Made by a program: the position numbers and the translations under genes. This document shows positions 39,434 to 51,500 of a stretch of 64,000 nucleotides of DNA, one piece after another; position 1 is the stretch's first letter; every line of letters starts with the position of its first letter. The notes beneath the pieces are model-generated. The model ran no database searches and was not told where the DNA came from. It worked only from the letters and a program-made list of their open reading frames with translations. This DNA is from Taudactylus pleione (taxonomy: Eukaryota > Chordata > Amphibia > Anura > Myobatrachidae), in assembly GCA_031769625.1 (NCBI GenBank), contig JAUIMM010001418.1:186001-250000 (forward strand), given 5' to 3'.

Positions 39434-42400
39434 GTCTCTGTGTCAGTGTCTCAGTGGTATTTATATAATCACAGTAGTGTATCTTTGTCAGTGCCTCAGT
39501 GGTATTTATATAATTACAGTAGTGTCTCTGTGTCTGTGCCTCAGTGGTATTTATATAATCACAGTAATGTATCTTTGTCAGTGCCTCAGTGGTGTTTATA
39601 TAATTACAGTAGTGTCTCTGTGTCAGTGCCTCAGTGGTATTTATATAATTTCAGTAGTGTCTCTGTGTCAGTCCCTCAGTGGTATTTACATAATCACAGT
39701 AGTGTCAGAGACTCAGTGGTATTTATATAATCACAGAAGTGTCAGTGCCTCAGTGGTATTTATATAATCACAGCAGTGTATCATTGTCAGTGCCTCAGTG
39801 GTATTTATATAATCACAGTAGTGTCTCTGTGTCAGTGCCTCAGTGGTATTTATATAATCACAGTAGTGTCAGTGCCTCAGTGGTTTTTATATGATTTCAG
39901 TAGTGTCTCTGTGTCAGTGCCTCTGTGATATTTATATAATCACAGTAATGTATCTTTGTCAGTGCCTCAGTGGTATTTATATAATTACAGTTGTGTCTCT
40001 GTGTCTGTGCCTCAATGGTATTTATATAATCACAGTAGTGTCTCTGTGTCAGTGCCTCATTGGTATTTATATAATCACAGTAATGTCTCTGTGTCAGTGT
40101 CTCAGTGGAATTTATATAATCACAGTAGTTTATCTTTGTCAGTGCCTCAGTGGTATTTATATAATTACAGTAGTGTCCGTGCCTCAGTGGATTTTATGTG
40201 ATTACAGTAGTGTCTCTGTGTCAGTGCCTCAGTGGTATTTATATAATCACAGTAGTGTATCTTTGTCAGTGCCTCAGTGGTATTTATATAATTACAGTAG
40301 TGTCTCTGTGTCAGTGCCTCAGTGGTATTTATAAAATTACAGTAGTGTCTCTGTGTCAGTGCCTCAGTGGTATTTCTATAATTACAGTTGTGCCTCTGTG
40401 TCAGTGCCTCAGTGGTATTTATATAATCACAGTAGTGTATCTGTGTCAGTGTCTCAGTGGTATTTATATAATTACAGTAGTGTCTCTGTGTCAGTGCCTC
40501 AGTGGTATTTATATAATTACAGTAGTGTCTCTGTGTCAGTGCCTCAGTGGTATTTATATAATCACAGTAGTGTATCTTTGTCAGTGCCTCAGTGGTATTT
40601 TTATAATTACAGTAGTGTCTCTGTGTCAGTGCCTCGGTGGTAGTTATATAATCACAGTAGTGTCTCTGTGTCAGTGTCTCAGTGGTATTTATATAATCAC
40701 AGTAGTGTATCTTTGTCAGTGCCTCAGTGGTATTTATATAATCACAGTAGTGTATCTGTGTCAGTGTCTCAGTGGTATTTATATAATTACAGTAGTGTCT
40801 CTGTGTCAGTGCCTCAGTGGTATTTATATAATTACAGTAGTGTCTCTGTGTCAGTGCCTCAGTGGTATTTATATAATCACAGTAGTGTATCTTTGTCAGT
40901 GCCTCAGTGGTATTTTTATAATTACAGTAGTGTCTCTGTGTCAGTGCCTCAGTGGTAGTTATATAATCACAGTAGTGTCTCTGTGTCAGTGTCTCAGTGG
41001 TATTTATATAATCACAGTAGTGTATCTGTGTCAGTGCCTCAGTGGTATTTATATAATCACAGTAGTGTATCTGTGTCAGTGCCTCAGTGGTATTTATATA
41101 ATTACAGTAGTGTCTCTGTGTCAGTGCCTCAGTGGTATTTATATAATTACAGTAGTGTCTCTGTGTCTGTGCCTCAGTGGTATTTATATAATCACAGTAA
41201 TGTATCTTTGTCAGTGCCTCAGTGGTATTTATATAATTACAGTAGTGTCTCTGTGTCAGTGCCTCAGTGGTATTTATATAATTACAGTAGTGTCTCTGTG
41301 TCAGTGCCTCAGTGGTATTTATATAATCACAGTAGTGTCAGTGCCTCAGTGGTATTTATATAACCACAGTAGTGTCAGTGCCTCAGTGGTATTTATATAA
41401 TCACAGTAGTGTATCATTGTCAGTGCCTCAGTGGTATTTATATAATCACAGTAGTGTCTCTGTGTCAGTGCCTCAGTGGTATTTATATAATCACAGTAGT
41501 GTCAGTGTCTCAGTGGTATTTATATAATCACAGTAGTGTATCATTGTCAGTGCCTCAGTGGTATTTATATAATCACAGTAGTGTCTCTGTGTCAGTGCCT
41601 CAGTGGTATTTATATAATCACAGTAGTGTCTCTGTGTCAGTGCCTCAGTGGTATTTATATAATCACAGTAGTGTCTCTTTGTCAGTGCCACAGTGGTATT
41701 TATTTTATCACAGTAGTGTATCTTTGTCAGTGCCTCAGTGGTATTTATACAATAACAGTAGTCTTTCTGTGTCAGTGCCTCAGCGGTATTTATATAATCA
41801 CAGTAGTGTCTCTGTGTCAGTGCCTCAGTGGTATTTATTTAATCACAGTAGTGTATCTTTGTCAGTGCCTCAGTGGTATTTATATAATAACAGTAGTGTT
41901 TCTGTGTCAGTGCCTCAGTGGTATTTATATAATCACAGTAGTGTATCATTGTCAGTGCCTCAGTGGTATTTATATAATCACAGTAGTGTCTCTGTGTCAG
42001 TGCCTCAGTGGTATTTATATAATCACAGTAGTGTCTCTGTGTCAGTGCCTCAGTGGTATTTATATAATCACAGTAGTGTCTCTGTGTCAGTGCCACAGTG
42101 GTATTTATTTAATCACAGTATTGTATCTTTGTCAGTGCCTCAGTGGTATTTATATAATAACAGTAGTGTTTCTGTGTCAGTGCCTCAGTGGTATTTATAT
42201 AATCACAGTAATGTATCTTTGTCAGTGCCTCAGAGGTATTTATATAATTACAGTAGTGTCTCTGTGTCAGTGCCTCAGTGGTATTTATATAATTTCAGTA
42301 GTGTCTCTGTGTCAGTGCCTCAGTGTTATTTATATAATCACAGTAGTGTCAGTGACTCAGTGGTATTTATATAATCACAGAAGTGTCAGTGCCTCAGTGG

Positions 42401-43557
42401 TATTTATATAATCACAGCAGTGTATCATTTTCAGTGCCTCAGTGGTATTTATATAATCACAGTAGTGTCTCTGTGTCAGTGCCTCAGTGGTATTTATATA
42501 ATCACAGTAGTGTCAGTGCCTCAGTGGTTTTTATATGATTTCAGTAGTGTCTCTGTGTCAGTGCCTCAGTGGTATTTATATAATCACAGTAGTGTCAGTG
42601 CCTCAGTGGTATTTATATAATCACAGTAGTGTCAGTGCCTCAGTTGTATTTATATAATCACAGTAGTGTCAGTGCCTCAGTGGTATTTATATAATCACAG
42701 TAGTGTATCATTGTCAGTGCCTCAGTGGTATTTATATAATCACAGTAGTGTCTCTGTGTCAGTGCCTCAGTGGTATTTATATAATCACAGTAGTGTCTCT
42801 GTGTCAGTGCCTCAGTGGTATTTATATAATCACAGTAGTGTCTCTGTGTCAGTGCCTCAGTGGTATTTATATAATCACAGTAGTGTCTCTCTGTCAGTGC
42901 CACAGTGGTATTTATTTAATAACAGTAGTGTATCTTTGTCAGTGCCTCTGTGGTATTTATATAATAACAGTAGTGTTTCTGTATCAGTGCCTCAGTGGTA
43001 TTTATATAATCACAGTGGTGTATCTTTGTCAGTGCCTCAGTGGTATATTTATAATTACAGTAGTGTCTCTGTGTCAGTACCTCAGTGGTATTTATATAAT
43101 CACAGTAGTGTCTCTGTGTCAGTGTCTCAGTGGTATTTATATAATCACAGTAGTGTATCTTTGTCAGTGCCTCAGTGGTATTTATATAATTACAGTAGTG
43201 TCTCTGTGTCTGTGCCTCAGTGGTATTTATATAATCACAGTAATGTATCTTTGTCAGTGCCTCAGTGGTGTTTATATAATTACAGTAGTGTCTCTGTGTC
43301 AGTGCCTCAGTGGTATTTATATAATTTCAGTAGTGTCTCTGTGTCAGTCCCTCAGTGGTATTTACATAATCACAGTAGTGTCAGAGACTCAGTGGTATTT
43401 ATATAATCACAGAAGTGTCAGTGCCTCAGTGGTATTTATATAATCACAGCAGTGTATCATTGTCAGTGCCTCAGTGGTATTTATATAATCACAGTAGTGT
43501 CTCTGTGTCAGTGCCTCAGTGGTATTTATATAATCACAGTAGTGTCAGTGCCTCAGT
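37687..43557 (+). repeat. 5.9-kb duplicated block, copy A (10,874/10,882-bp offset)
   Basis: This block recurs at 48,561-54,439. The offset is exactly 10,874 up to about 42,567 and 10,882 from about 42,620. The 8-bp step equals one 45-to-37 unit change and lies in a divergent short-unit cluster. Shared private variants include CTGTGACTCAG (37,740 and 48,614) and CAGTAGTATCAG. Differences are more frequent than in the 17,887-bp pair, for example TGGTTTTTATATAATC near 38,842 and ATATTTACAG near 39,375 in this copy. Confidence 0.9.
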
Positions 43558-46500
43558 GGTATTTATATAATTACAGTAGTGTCTCTGTGTCTGTGCCTCA
43601 GTGGTATTTATATAATCACAGTAGTGTCTCTGTGTCAGTGCCTCATTGGTATTTATATAATCACAGTAATGTCTCTGTGTCAGTGTCTCAGTGGAATTTA
43701 TATAATCACAGTAGTTTATCTTTGTCAGTGCCTCAGTGGTATTTATATAATTACAGTAGTGTCAGTGCCTCAGTGGATTTTATATGATTACAGTAGTGTC
43801 TCTGTGTCAGTGCCTCAGTGGTATTTATATAATCACAGTAGTGTATCTTTGTCAGTGCCTCAGTGGTATTTATATAATTACAGTAGTGTCTCTGTGTCAG
43901 TGCCTCAGTGGTATTTATAAAATTACAGTAGTGTCTTTGTGTCAGTGCCTCAGTGGTATTTCTATAATTACAGTTGTGCCTCTGTGTCAGTGCCTCAGTG
44001 GTATTTATATAATCACAGTAGTGTATCTGTGTCAGTGTCTCAGTGGTATTTATATAATTACAGTAGTGTCTCTGTGTCAGTGCCTCAGTGGTATTTATAT
44101 AATTACAGTAGTGTCTCTGTGTCAGTGCCTCAGTGGTATTTATATAATCACAGTAGTGTATCTTTGTCAGTGCCTCAGTGGTATTTTTATAATTACAGTA
44201 GTGTCTCTGTGTCAGTGCCTCGGTGGTAGTTATATAATCACAGTAGTGTCTCTGTGTCAGTGTCTCAGTGGTATTTATATAATCACAGTAGTGTATCTTT
44301 GTCAGTGCCTCAGTGGTATTTATATAATCACAGTAGTGTATCTGTGTCAGTGTCTCAGTGGTATTTATATAATTAAAGTAGTGTCTCTGTGTCAGTGCCT
44401 CAGTGGTATTTATATAATTACAGTAGTGTCTCTGTGTCAGTGCCTCAGTGGTATTTATATAATCACAGTAGTGTATCTTTGTCAGTGCCTCAGTGGTATT
44501 TTTATAATTACAGTAGTGTCTCTGTGTCAGTGCCTCAGTGGTAGTTATATAATCACAGTAGTGTCTCTGTGTCAGTGTCTCAGTGGTACTTATATAATCA
44601 CAGTAGTGTATCTGTGTCAGTGCCTCAGTGGTATTTATATAATCACAGTAGTGTATCTGTGTCAGTGCCTCAGTGGTATTTATATAATTACAGTAGTGTC
44701 TCTGTGTCAGTGCCTCAGTGGTATTTATATAATTACAGTAGTGTCTCTGTGTCTGTGCCTCAGTGGTATTTATATAATCACAGTAATGTATCTTTGTCAG
44801 TGCCTCAGTGGTATTTATATAATTACAGTAGTGTCTCTGTGTCAGTGCCTCAGTGGTATTTATATAATTACAGTAGTGTCTCTGTGTCAGTGCCTCAGTG
44901 GTATTTATATAATCACAGTAGTGTATCATTGTCAGTGCCTCAGTGGTATTTATATAATCACAGTAGTGTCTCTGTGTCAGTGCCTCAGTGGTATTTATAT
45001 AATCACAGTAGTGTCAGTGCCTCAGTGGTATTTATATAATCACAGTAGTGTATCATTGTCAGTGCCTCAGTGGTATTTATATAATCACAGTAGTGTCTCT
45101 GTGTCAGTGCCTCAGTGGTATTTATATAATCACAGTAGTGTATCTGTGTCAGTGCCTCAGTGGTATTTATATAATCACAGTAGTGTCTCTTTGTCAGTGC
45201 CACAGTGGTATTTATTTTATCACAGTAGTGTATCTTTGTCAGTGCCTCAGTGGTATTTATACAATAACAGTAGTCTTTCTGTGTCAGTGCCTCAGCGGTA
45301 TTTATATAATCACAGTAGTGTCTCTGTGTCAGTGCCTCAGTGGTATTTATTTAATCACAGTAGTGTATCTTTGTCAGTGCCTCAGTGGTATTTATATAAT
45401 AACAGTAGTGTTTCTGTGTCAGTGCCTCAGTGGTATTTATATAATCACAGTAGTGTATCATTGTCAGTGCCTCAGTGGTATTTATATAATCACAGTAGTG
45501 TCTCTGTGTCAGTGCCTCAGTGGTATTTATATAATCACAGTAGTGTCTCTGTGTCAGTGCCTCAGTGGTATTTATATAATCACAGTAGTGTCTCTGTGTC
45601 AGTGCCACAGTGGTATTTATTTAATCACAGTATTGTATCTTTGTCAGTGCCTCAGTGGTATTTATATAATAACAGTAGTGTTTCTGTGTCAGTGCCTCAG
45701 TGGTATTTATATAATCACAGTAATGTATCTTTGTCAGTGCCTCAGAGGTATTTATATAATTACAGTAGTGTCTCTGTGTCAGTGCCTCAGTGGTATTTAT
45801 ATAATTTCAGTAGTGTCTCTGTGTCAGTGCCTCAGTGTTATTTATATAATCACAGTAGTGTCAGTGACTCAGTGGTATTTATATAATCACAGAAGTGTCA
45901 GTGCCTCAGTGGTATTTATATAATCACAGCAGTGTATCATTTTCAGTGCCTCAGTGGTATTTATATAATCACAGTAGTGTCTCTGTGTCAGTGCCTCAGT
46001 GGTATTTATATAATCACAGTAGTGTCAGTGCCTCAGTGGTTTTTATATGATTTCAGTAGTGTCTCTGTGTCAGTGCCTCTGTGATATTTATATAATCACA
46101 GTAGTTTCTCTGTGTCAGTGCCTCAGTGGTATTTATATAATCACAGTAGTGTCAGTGCCTCAGTTGTATTTATATAATCACAGTAGTGTCAGTGCCTCAG
46201 TGGTATTTATATAATCACAGTAGTGTATCATTGTCAGTGCCTCAGTGGTATTTATATAATCACAGTAGTGTCTCTCTGTCAGTGCCACAGTGGTATTTAT
46301 TTAATAACAGTAGTGTATCTTTGTCAGTGCCTCTGTGGTATTTATATAATAACAGTAGTGTTTCTGTATCAGTGCCTCATTTGTATTTATATAATCACAG
46401 TGGTGTATCTTTGTCAGTGCCTCAGTGGTATATTTATAATTACAGTAGTGTCTCTGTGTCAGTGCCTCAGTGGTATTTATATAATCACAGTAGTGTCTCT

Positions 46501-46940
46501 GTGTCAGTGTCTCAGTGGTATTTATATAATCACAGTAGTGTATCTTTGTCAGTGCCTCAGTGGTATTTATATAATTACAGTAGTGTCTCTGTGTCTGTGC
46601 CTCAGTGGTATTTATATAATCACAGTAATGTATCTTTGTCAGTGCCTCAGTGGTGTTTATATAATTACAGTAGTGTCTCTGTGTCAGTGCCTCAGTGGTA
46701 TTTATATAATTTCAGTAGTGTCTCTGTGTCAGTCCCTCAGTGGTATTTACATAATCACAGTAGTGTCAGAGACTCAGTGGTATTTATATAATCACAGAAG
46801 TGTCAGTGCCTCAGTGGTATTTATATAATCACAGCAGTGTATCATTGTCAGTGCCTCAGTGGTATTTATATAATCACAGTAGTGTCTCTGTGTCAGTGCC
46901 TCAGTGGTATTTATATAATCACAGTAGTGTCAGTGCCTCA
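39970..46940 (+). repeat. 3.6-kb tandem pair with indels (offset 3,586, then 3,512, then 3,385)
   Basis: About 39,972-43,557 is followed directly by a second copy beginning at 43,558. Compartment II variants pair up: TATAAAATTAC at 40,331 and 43,916, GTAGTTATATAATC at 40,638/40,955 and 44,224/44,541, TATACAATAACAG at 41,747 and 45,259. The offset drops by 74 bp (two 37-mers) near 44,930-45,040 and by a further 127 bp (two 45-mers and one 37-mer) near 46,250. The first loss joins segments so that one open frame runs for 700 codons at 43,784-45,886. I regard that frame as non-coding. Confidence 0.85.
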
Positions 46941-48577
46941 GTGGTTTTTATATGACTTCAGTAGTGTCTCTGTGTCAGTGCCTCTGTGATATTTATATAA
47001 TCACAGTAATGTATCTTTGTCAGTGCCTCAGTGGTATTTATATAATTACAGTAGTGTCTCTGTGTCTGTGCCTCAGTGGTATTTATATAATCACAGTAGT
47101 GTCTCTGTGTCAGTGCCTCATTGGTATTTATATAATCACAGTAATGTCTCTGTGTCAGTGTCTCAGTGGAATTTATATAATCACAGTAGTTTATCTTTGT
47201 CAGTGCCTCAGTGGTATTTATATAATTACAGTAGTGTCAGTGCCTCAGTGGATTTTATATGATTACAGTAGTGTCTCTGTGTCAGTGCCTCAGTGGTATT
47301 TATATAATCACAGTAGTGTATCTTTGTCAGTGCCTCAGTGGTATTTATATAATTACAGTAGTGTCTCTGTGTCAGTGCCTCAGTGGTATTTATAAAATTA
47401 CAGTAGTGTCTCTGTGTCAGTGCCTCAGTGGTATTTCTATAATTACAGTTGTGTCTCTGTGTCAGTGCCTCAGTGGTATTTATATAATCACAGTAGTGTA
47501 TCTGTGTCAGTGTCTCAGTGGTATTTATATAATTACAGTAGTGTCTCTGTGTCAGTGCCTCAGTGGTATTTATATAATTACAGTAGTGTCTCTGTGTCAG
47601 TGCCTCAGTGGTATTTATATAATCACAGTAGTGTATCTTTGTCAGTGCCTCAGTGGTATTTTTATAATTACAGTAGTGTCTCTGTGTCAGTGCCTCAGTG
47701 GTAGTTATATAATCACAGTAGTGTCTCTGTGTCAGTGTCTCAGTGGTATTTATATAATCACAGTAGTGTATCTTTGTCAGTGCCTCAGTGCTATTTATAT
47801 AATCACAGTAGTGTATCTGTGTCAGTGCCTCAGTGGTATTTATATAATTACAGTAGTGTCTCTGTGTCAGTGCCTCAGTGGTATTTATATAATTACAGTA
47901 GTGTCTCTGTGTCTGTGCCTCAGTGGTATTTATATAATCACAGTAATGTATCTTTGTCAGTGCCTCAGTGGTATTTATATAATTACAGTAGTGTCTCTGT
48001 GTCAGTGCCTCAGTGGTATTTATCTAATTACAGTAGTGTCTCTGTGTCAGTGCCTCAGTGGTATTTATATAATCACAGTAGTGTCAGTGCCTCAGTGGTA
48101 TTTATATAATCACAGTAGTGTCAGTGCCTCAGTGGTATTTATATAATCACAGTAGTGTATCATTGTCAGTGTCTCAGTGGTATTTATATAATCACAGTAG
48201 TGTCTCTGTGTCAGTGCCTCAGTGGTATTTATATAATCACAGTAGTGTCAGTGCCTCAGTGGTATTTATATAATCACAGTAGTGTATCATTGTCAGTGCC
48301 TCAGTGGTATTTATATAATCACAGTAGTGTCTCTGTGTCAGTGCCTCAGTGGTATTTATATAATCACAGTAGTGTCTCTGTGTCAGTGCCTCAGTGGTAT
48401 TTATATAATCACAGTAGTGTCTCTTTGTCAGTGCCACAGTGGTATTTATTTAATCACAGTAGTGTATCTTTGTCAGTGCCTCAGTGGTATTTATACAATA
48501 ACAGTAGTCTTTCTGTGTCAGTGCCTCAGCGGTATTTATATAATCACAGTAGTGTATCTTTGTCAGTGCCTCAGTGG
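46240..48577 (+). repeat. Compartment II block, copy A (7,497/7,452-bp offset)
   Basis: This matches about 53,740-56,029. The offset is 7,497 at first and 7,452 after one 45-bp unit is missing from the second copy near 55,060. Shared private variants are GATTTTATATGATTAC (47,248 and 54,745), CAGTGCTATTTAT (about 47,789 and 55,241) and TATCTAATTAC (about 48,022 and 55,474). At 48,560-48,577 the sequence switches into the 48,561-54,439 block. Confidence 0.85.
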
Positions 48578-51500
48578 CATTTATATAATTACAGTAGTGT
48601 CTCTGTGTCTGTGACTCAGTGGTATTTATATAAATACGGTAGTGTCTCTGTGTCAGTGCCTCAGTGGTATTTAATATAATCACAGTAGTATCAGTGCCTC
48701 AGTGGTATTTATATAATCACAGTAGTGTCAGAGCCTCAGTGTTATTTATATAATCACAGTAGTGTATCATTGTCAGTGCCTCAGTGGTATTTATATAATC
48801 ACAGTAGTGTCTCTGTGTCAGTGCCTCAGTGGTATTTATATAATCACAGTAGTGTCTCTGTGTTAGTGCCACAGTGGTATTTATTTAATCACAGTATTGT
48901 ATCTTTGTCAGTGCCTCAGTGGTATTTATATAATAACAGTAGTGTTTCTGTGTCAGTGCCTCAGTGGTATTTATATAATCACAGTAGTGTCTCTGTGTCA
49001 GTGTCTCAGTGGTATTTATATAATCACAGTAGTGTATCTTTGTCAGTGCCTCAGTGGTATTTATATAATTACAGTAGTGTCTCTGTGTCAGTGCCTCAGT
49101 GGTATTTATATAATCACAGTAGTGTCTCTGTGTTAGTGCCTCAGTGGTATTTATATAATCACAGTAGTGTATCTGTGTCAATGCCTCAGTTGTATTTATA
49201 TAATCACAGTAGTGTATCTGTGTCATTGCCTCAGTGGTATTTATATAATTACAGTAGTGTCTCTGGGTCAGTGCCTCAGTGGTATTTATATAATCACAGT
49301 AGTGTATCTATGTCAGTGCCTCAGTGGTATTTAATATAATCACAGTAGTGTCAGTGCCTCAGTGGTATTTATATAATCACAGTAGTGTCAGAGCCTCAGT
49401 GTTATTTATATAATCACAGTAGTGTATCATTGTCAGTGCCTCAGTGGTATTTATATAATCACAGTAGTGTCTCTGTGTCAGTGCCTCAATGGTAATTATT
49501 TAATCACAGTAGTGTCTCTGTGTCAGTGCCTCAGTGGTATTTATATAATCACAGTAGTGTATCTGTGTTAGTGCAACAGTGGTATTTATTTAATCACAGT
49601 ATTGTATCTTTGTCAGTGCCTCAGTGGTATTTATATAATAACAGTAGTGTTTCTGTGTCAGTGCCTCAGTGGTATTTATATAATCACAGTAGTGTCTCTG
49701 TGTCAGTGTCTCAGTGGTATTTATATAATCACAGTAGTGTATCTTTGTCAGTGCCTCAGTGGTATTTATATAATTACAGTAGTGTCTCTGTGTCAGTGCC
49801 TCAGTGGTATTTATATAATTACAGTAGTGTCTCTGTGTCAGTGCCTCAGTGGTATTTATATAATCACAGTAGTGTCAGTGCCTCAGTGGTATTTATATAA
49901 TCACAGTATTGTCAGTGCCTCAGTGGTATTTATATAATCACAGTAGTGTATCTTTGTCAGTGCCTCAGTGGTATTTATATAATCACAGTAGTGTCTCTGT
50001 GTCAGTGCCTCAGTGGTATTTATATAATCACAGTAGTGTCTCTGTGTCAGTGCCTCAGTGGTATTTATATAATCACAGTAGTGTCTCTCTGTCAGTGCCA
50101 CAGTGGTATTTATTTAATAACAGTAGTGTATCTTTGTCAGTGCCTCTGTGGTATTTATATAATAACAGTAGTGTTTCTGTATCAGTGCCTCAGTGGCATT
50201 TATATAATCACAGTGGTGTATCTTTGTCAGTGCCTCAGTGGTATTTTTATAATTACAGTAGTGTCTCTGTGTCAGTGCCTCAGTGGTATTTATATAATCA
50301 CAGTAGTGACTCTGTGTCAGTGTCTCAGTGGTATTTATATAATCACAGTAGTGTATCTCTGTCAGTGCCTCAGTGGTATTTATATAATTACAGTAGTGTC
50401 TCTGTGTCTGTGCCTCAGTGGTATTTAAATAATCACAGTAATGTATCTTTGTCAGTGCCTCAGTGGTGTTTATATAATTACAGTAGTGTCTCTGTGTCAG
50501 TGCCTCAGTGGTATTTATATAATTTCAGTAGTGTCTCTGTGTCAGTCCCTCAGTGGTATTTACATAATCACAGTAGTGTCAGAGACTCAGTGGTATTTAT
50601 ATAATCACAGAAGTGTCAGTGCCTCAGTGGTATTTATATAATCACAGCAGTGTATCATTGTCAGTGCCTCAGTGGTATTTATATAATCACAGTAGTGTCT
50701 CTGTGTCAGTGCCTCAGTGGTATTTATATAATCACAGTAGTGTCAGTGCCTCAGTGGTTTTTATATGATTTCAGTAGTGTCTCTGTGTCAGTGCCTCTGT
50801 GATATTTATATAATCACAGTAATGTATCTTTGTCAGTGCCTCAGTGGTATTTATATAATTACAGTTGTGTCTCTGTGTCTGTGCCTCAATGGTATTTATA
50901 TAATCACAGTAGTGTCTCTGTGTCAGTGCCTCATTGGTATTTATATAATCACAGTAATGTCTCTGTGTCAGTGTCTCAGTGGAATTTATATAATCACAGT
51001 AGTTTATCTTTGTCAGTGCCTCAGTGGTATTTATATAATTACAGTAGTGTCCGTGCCTCAGTGGATTTTATGTGATTACAGTAGTGTCTCTGTGTCAGTG
51101 CCTCAGTGGTATTTATATAATCACAGTAGTGTATCTTTGTCAGTGCCTCAGTGGTATTTATATAATTACAGTAGTGTCTCTGTGTCAGTGCCTCAGTGGT
51201 ATTTATAAAATTACAGTAGTGTCTCTGTGTCAGTGCCTCAGTGGTATTTCTATAATTACAGTTGTGCCTCTGTGTCAGTGCCTCAGTGGTATTTATATAA
51301 TCACAGTAGTGTATCTGTGTCAGTGTCTCAGTGGTATTTATATAATTACAGTAGTGTCTCTGTGTCAGTGCCTCAGTGGTATTTATATAATTACAGTAGT
51401 GTCTCTGTGTCAGTGCCTCAGTGGTATTTATATAATCACAGTAGTGTATCTTTGTCAGTGCCTCAGTGGTATTTTTATAATTACAGTAGTGTCTCTGTGT

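Noticed and set aside
43784..45886. Long open reading frames throughout the window, up to 700 codons, as protein genes
   Set aside because: The 45-bp unit equals 15 codons and has no stop in two forward frames and one reverse frame, so any frame stays open until a 37- or 38-mer or a point change. The frames overlap on both strands, share no start context or codon signal, and end wherever the unit length changes.
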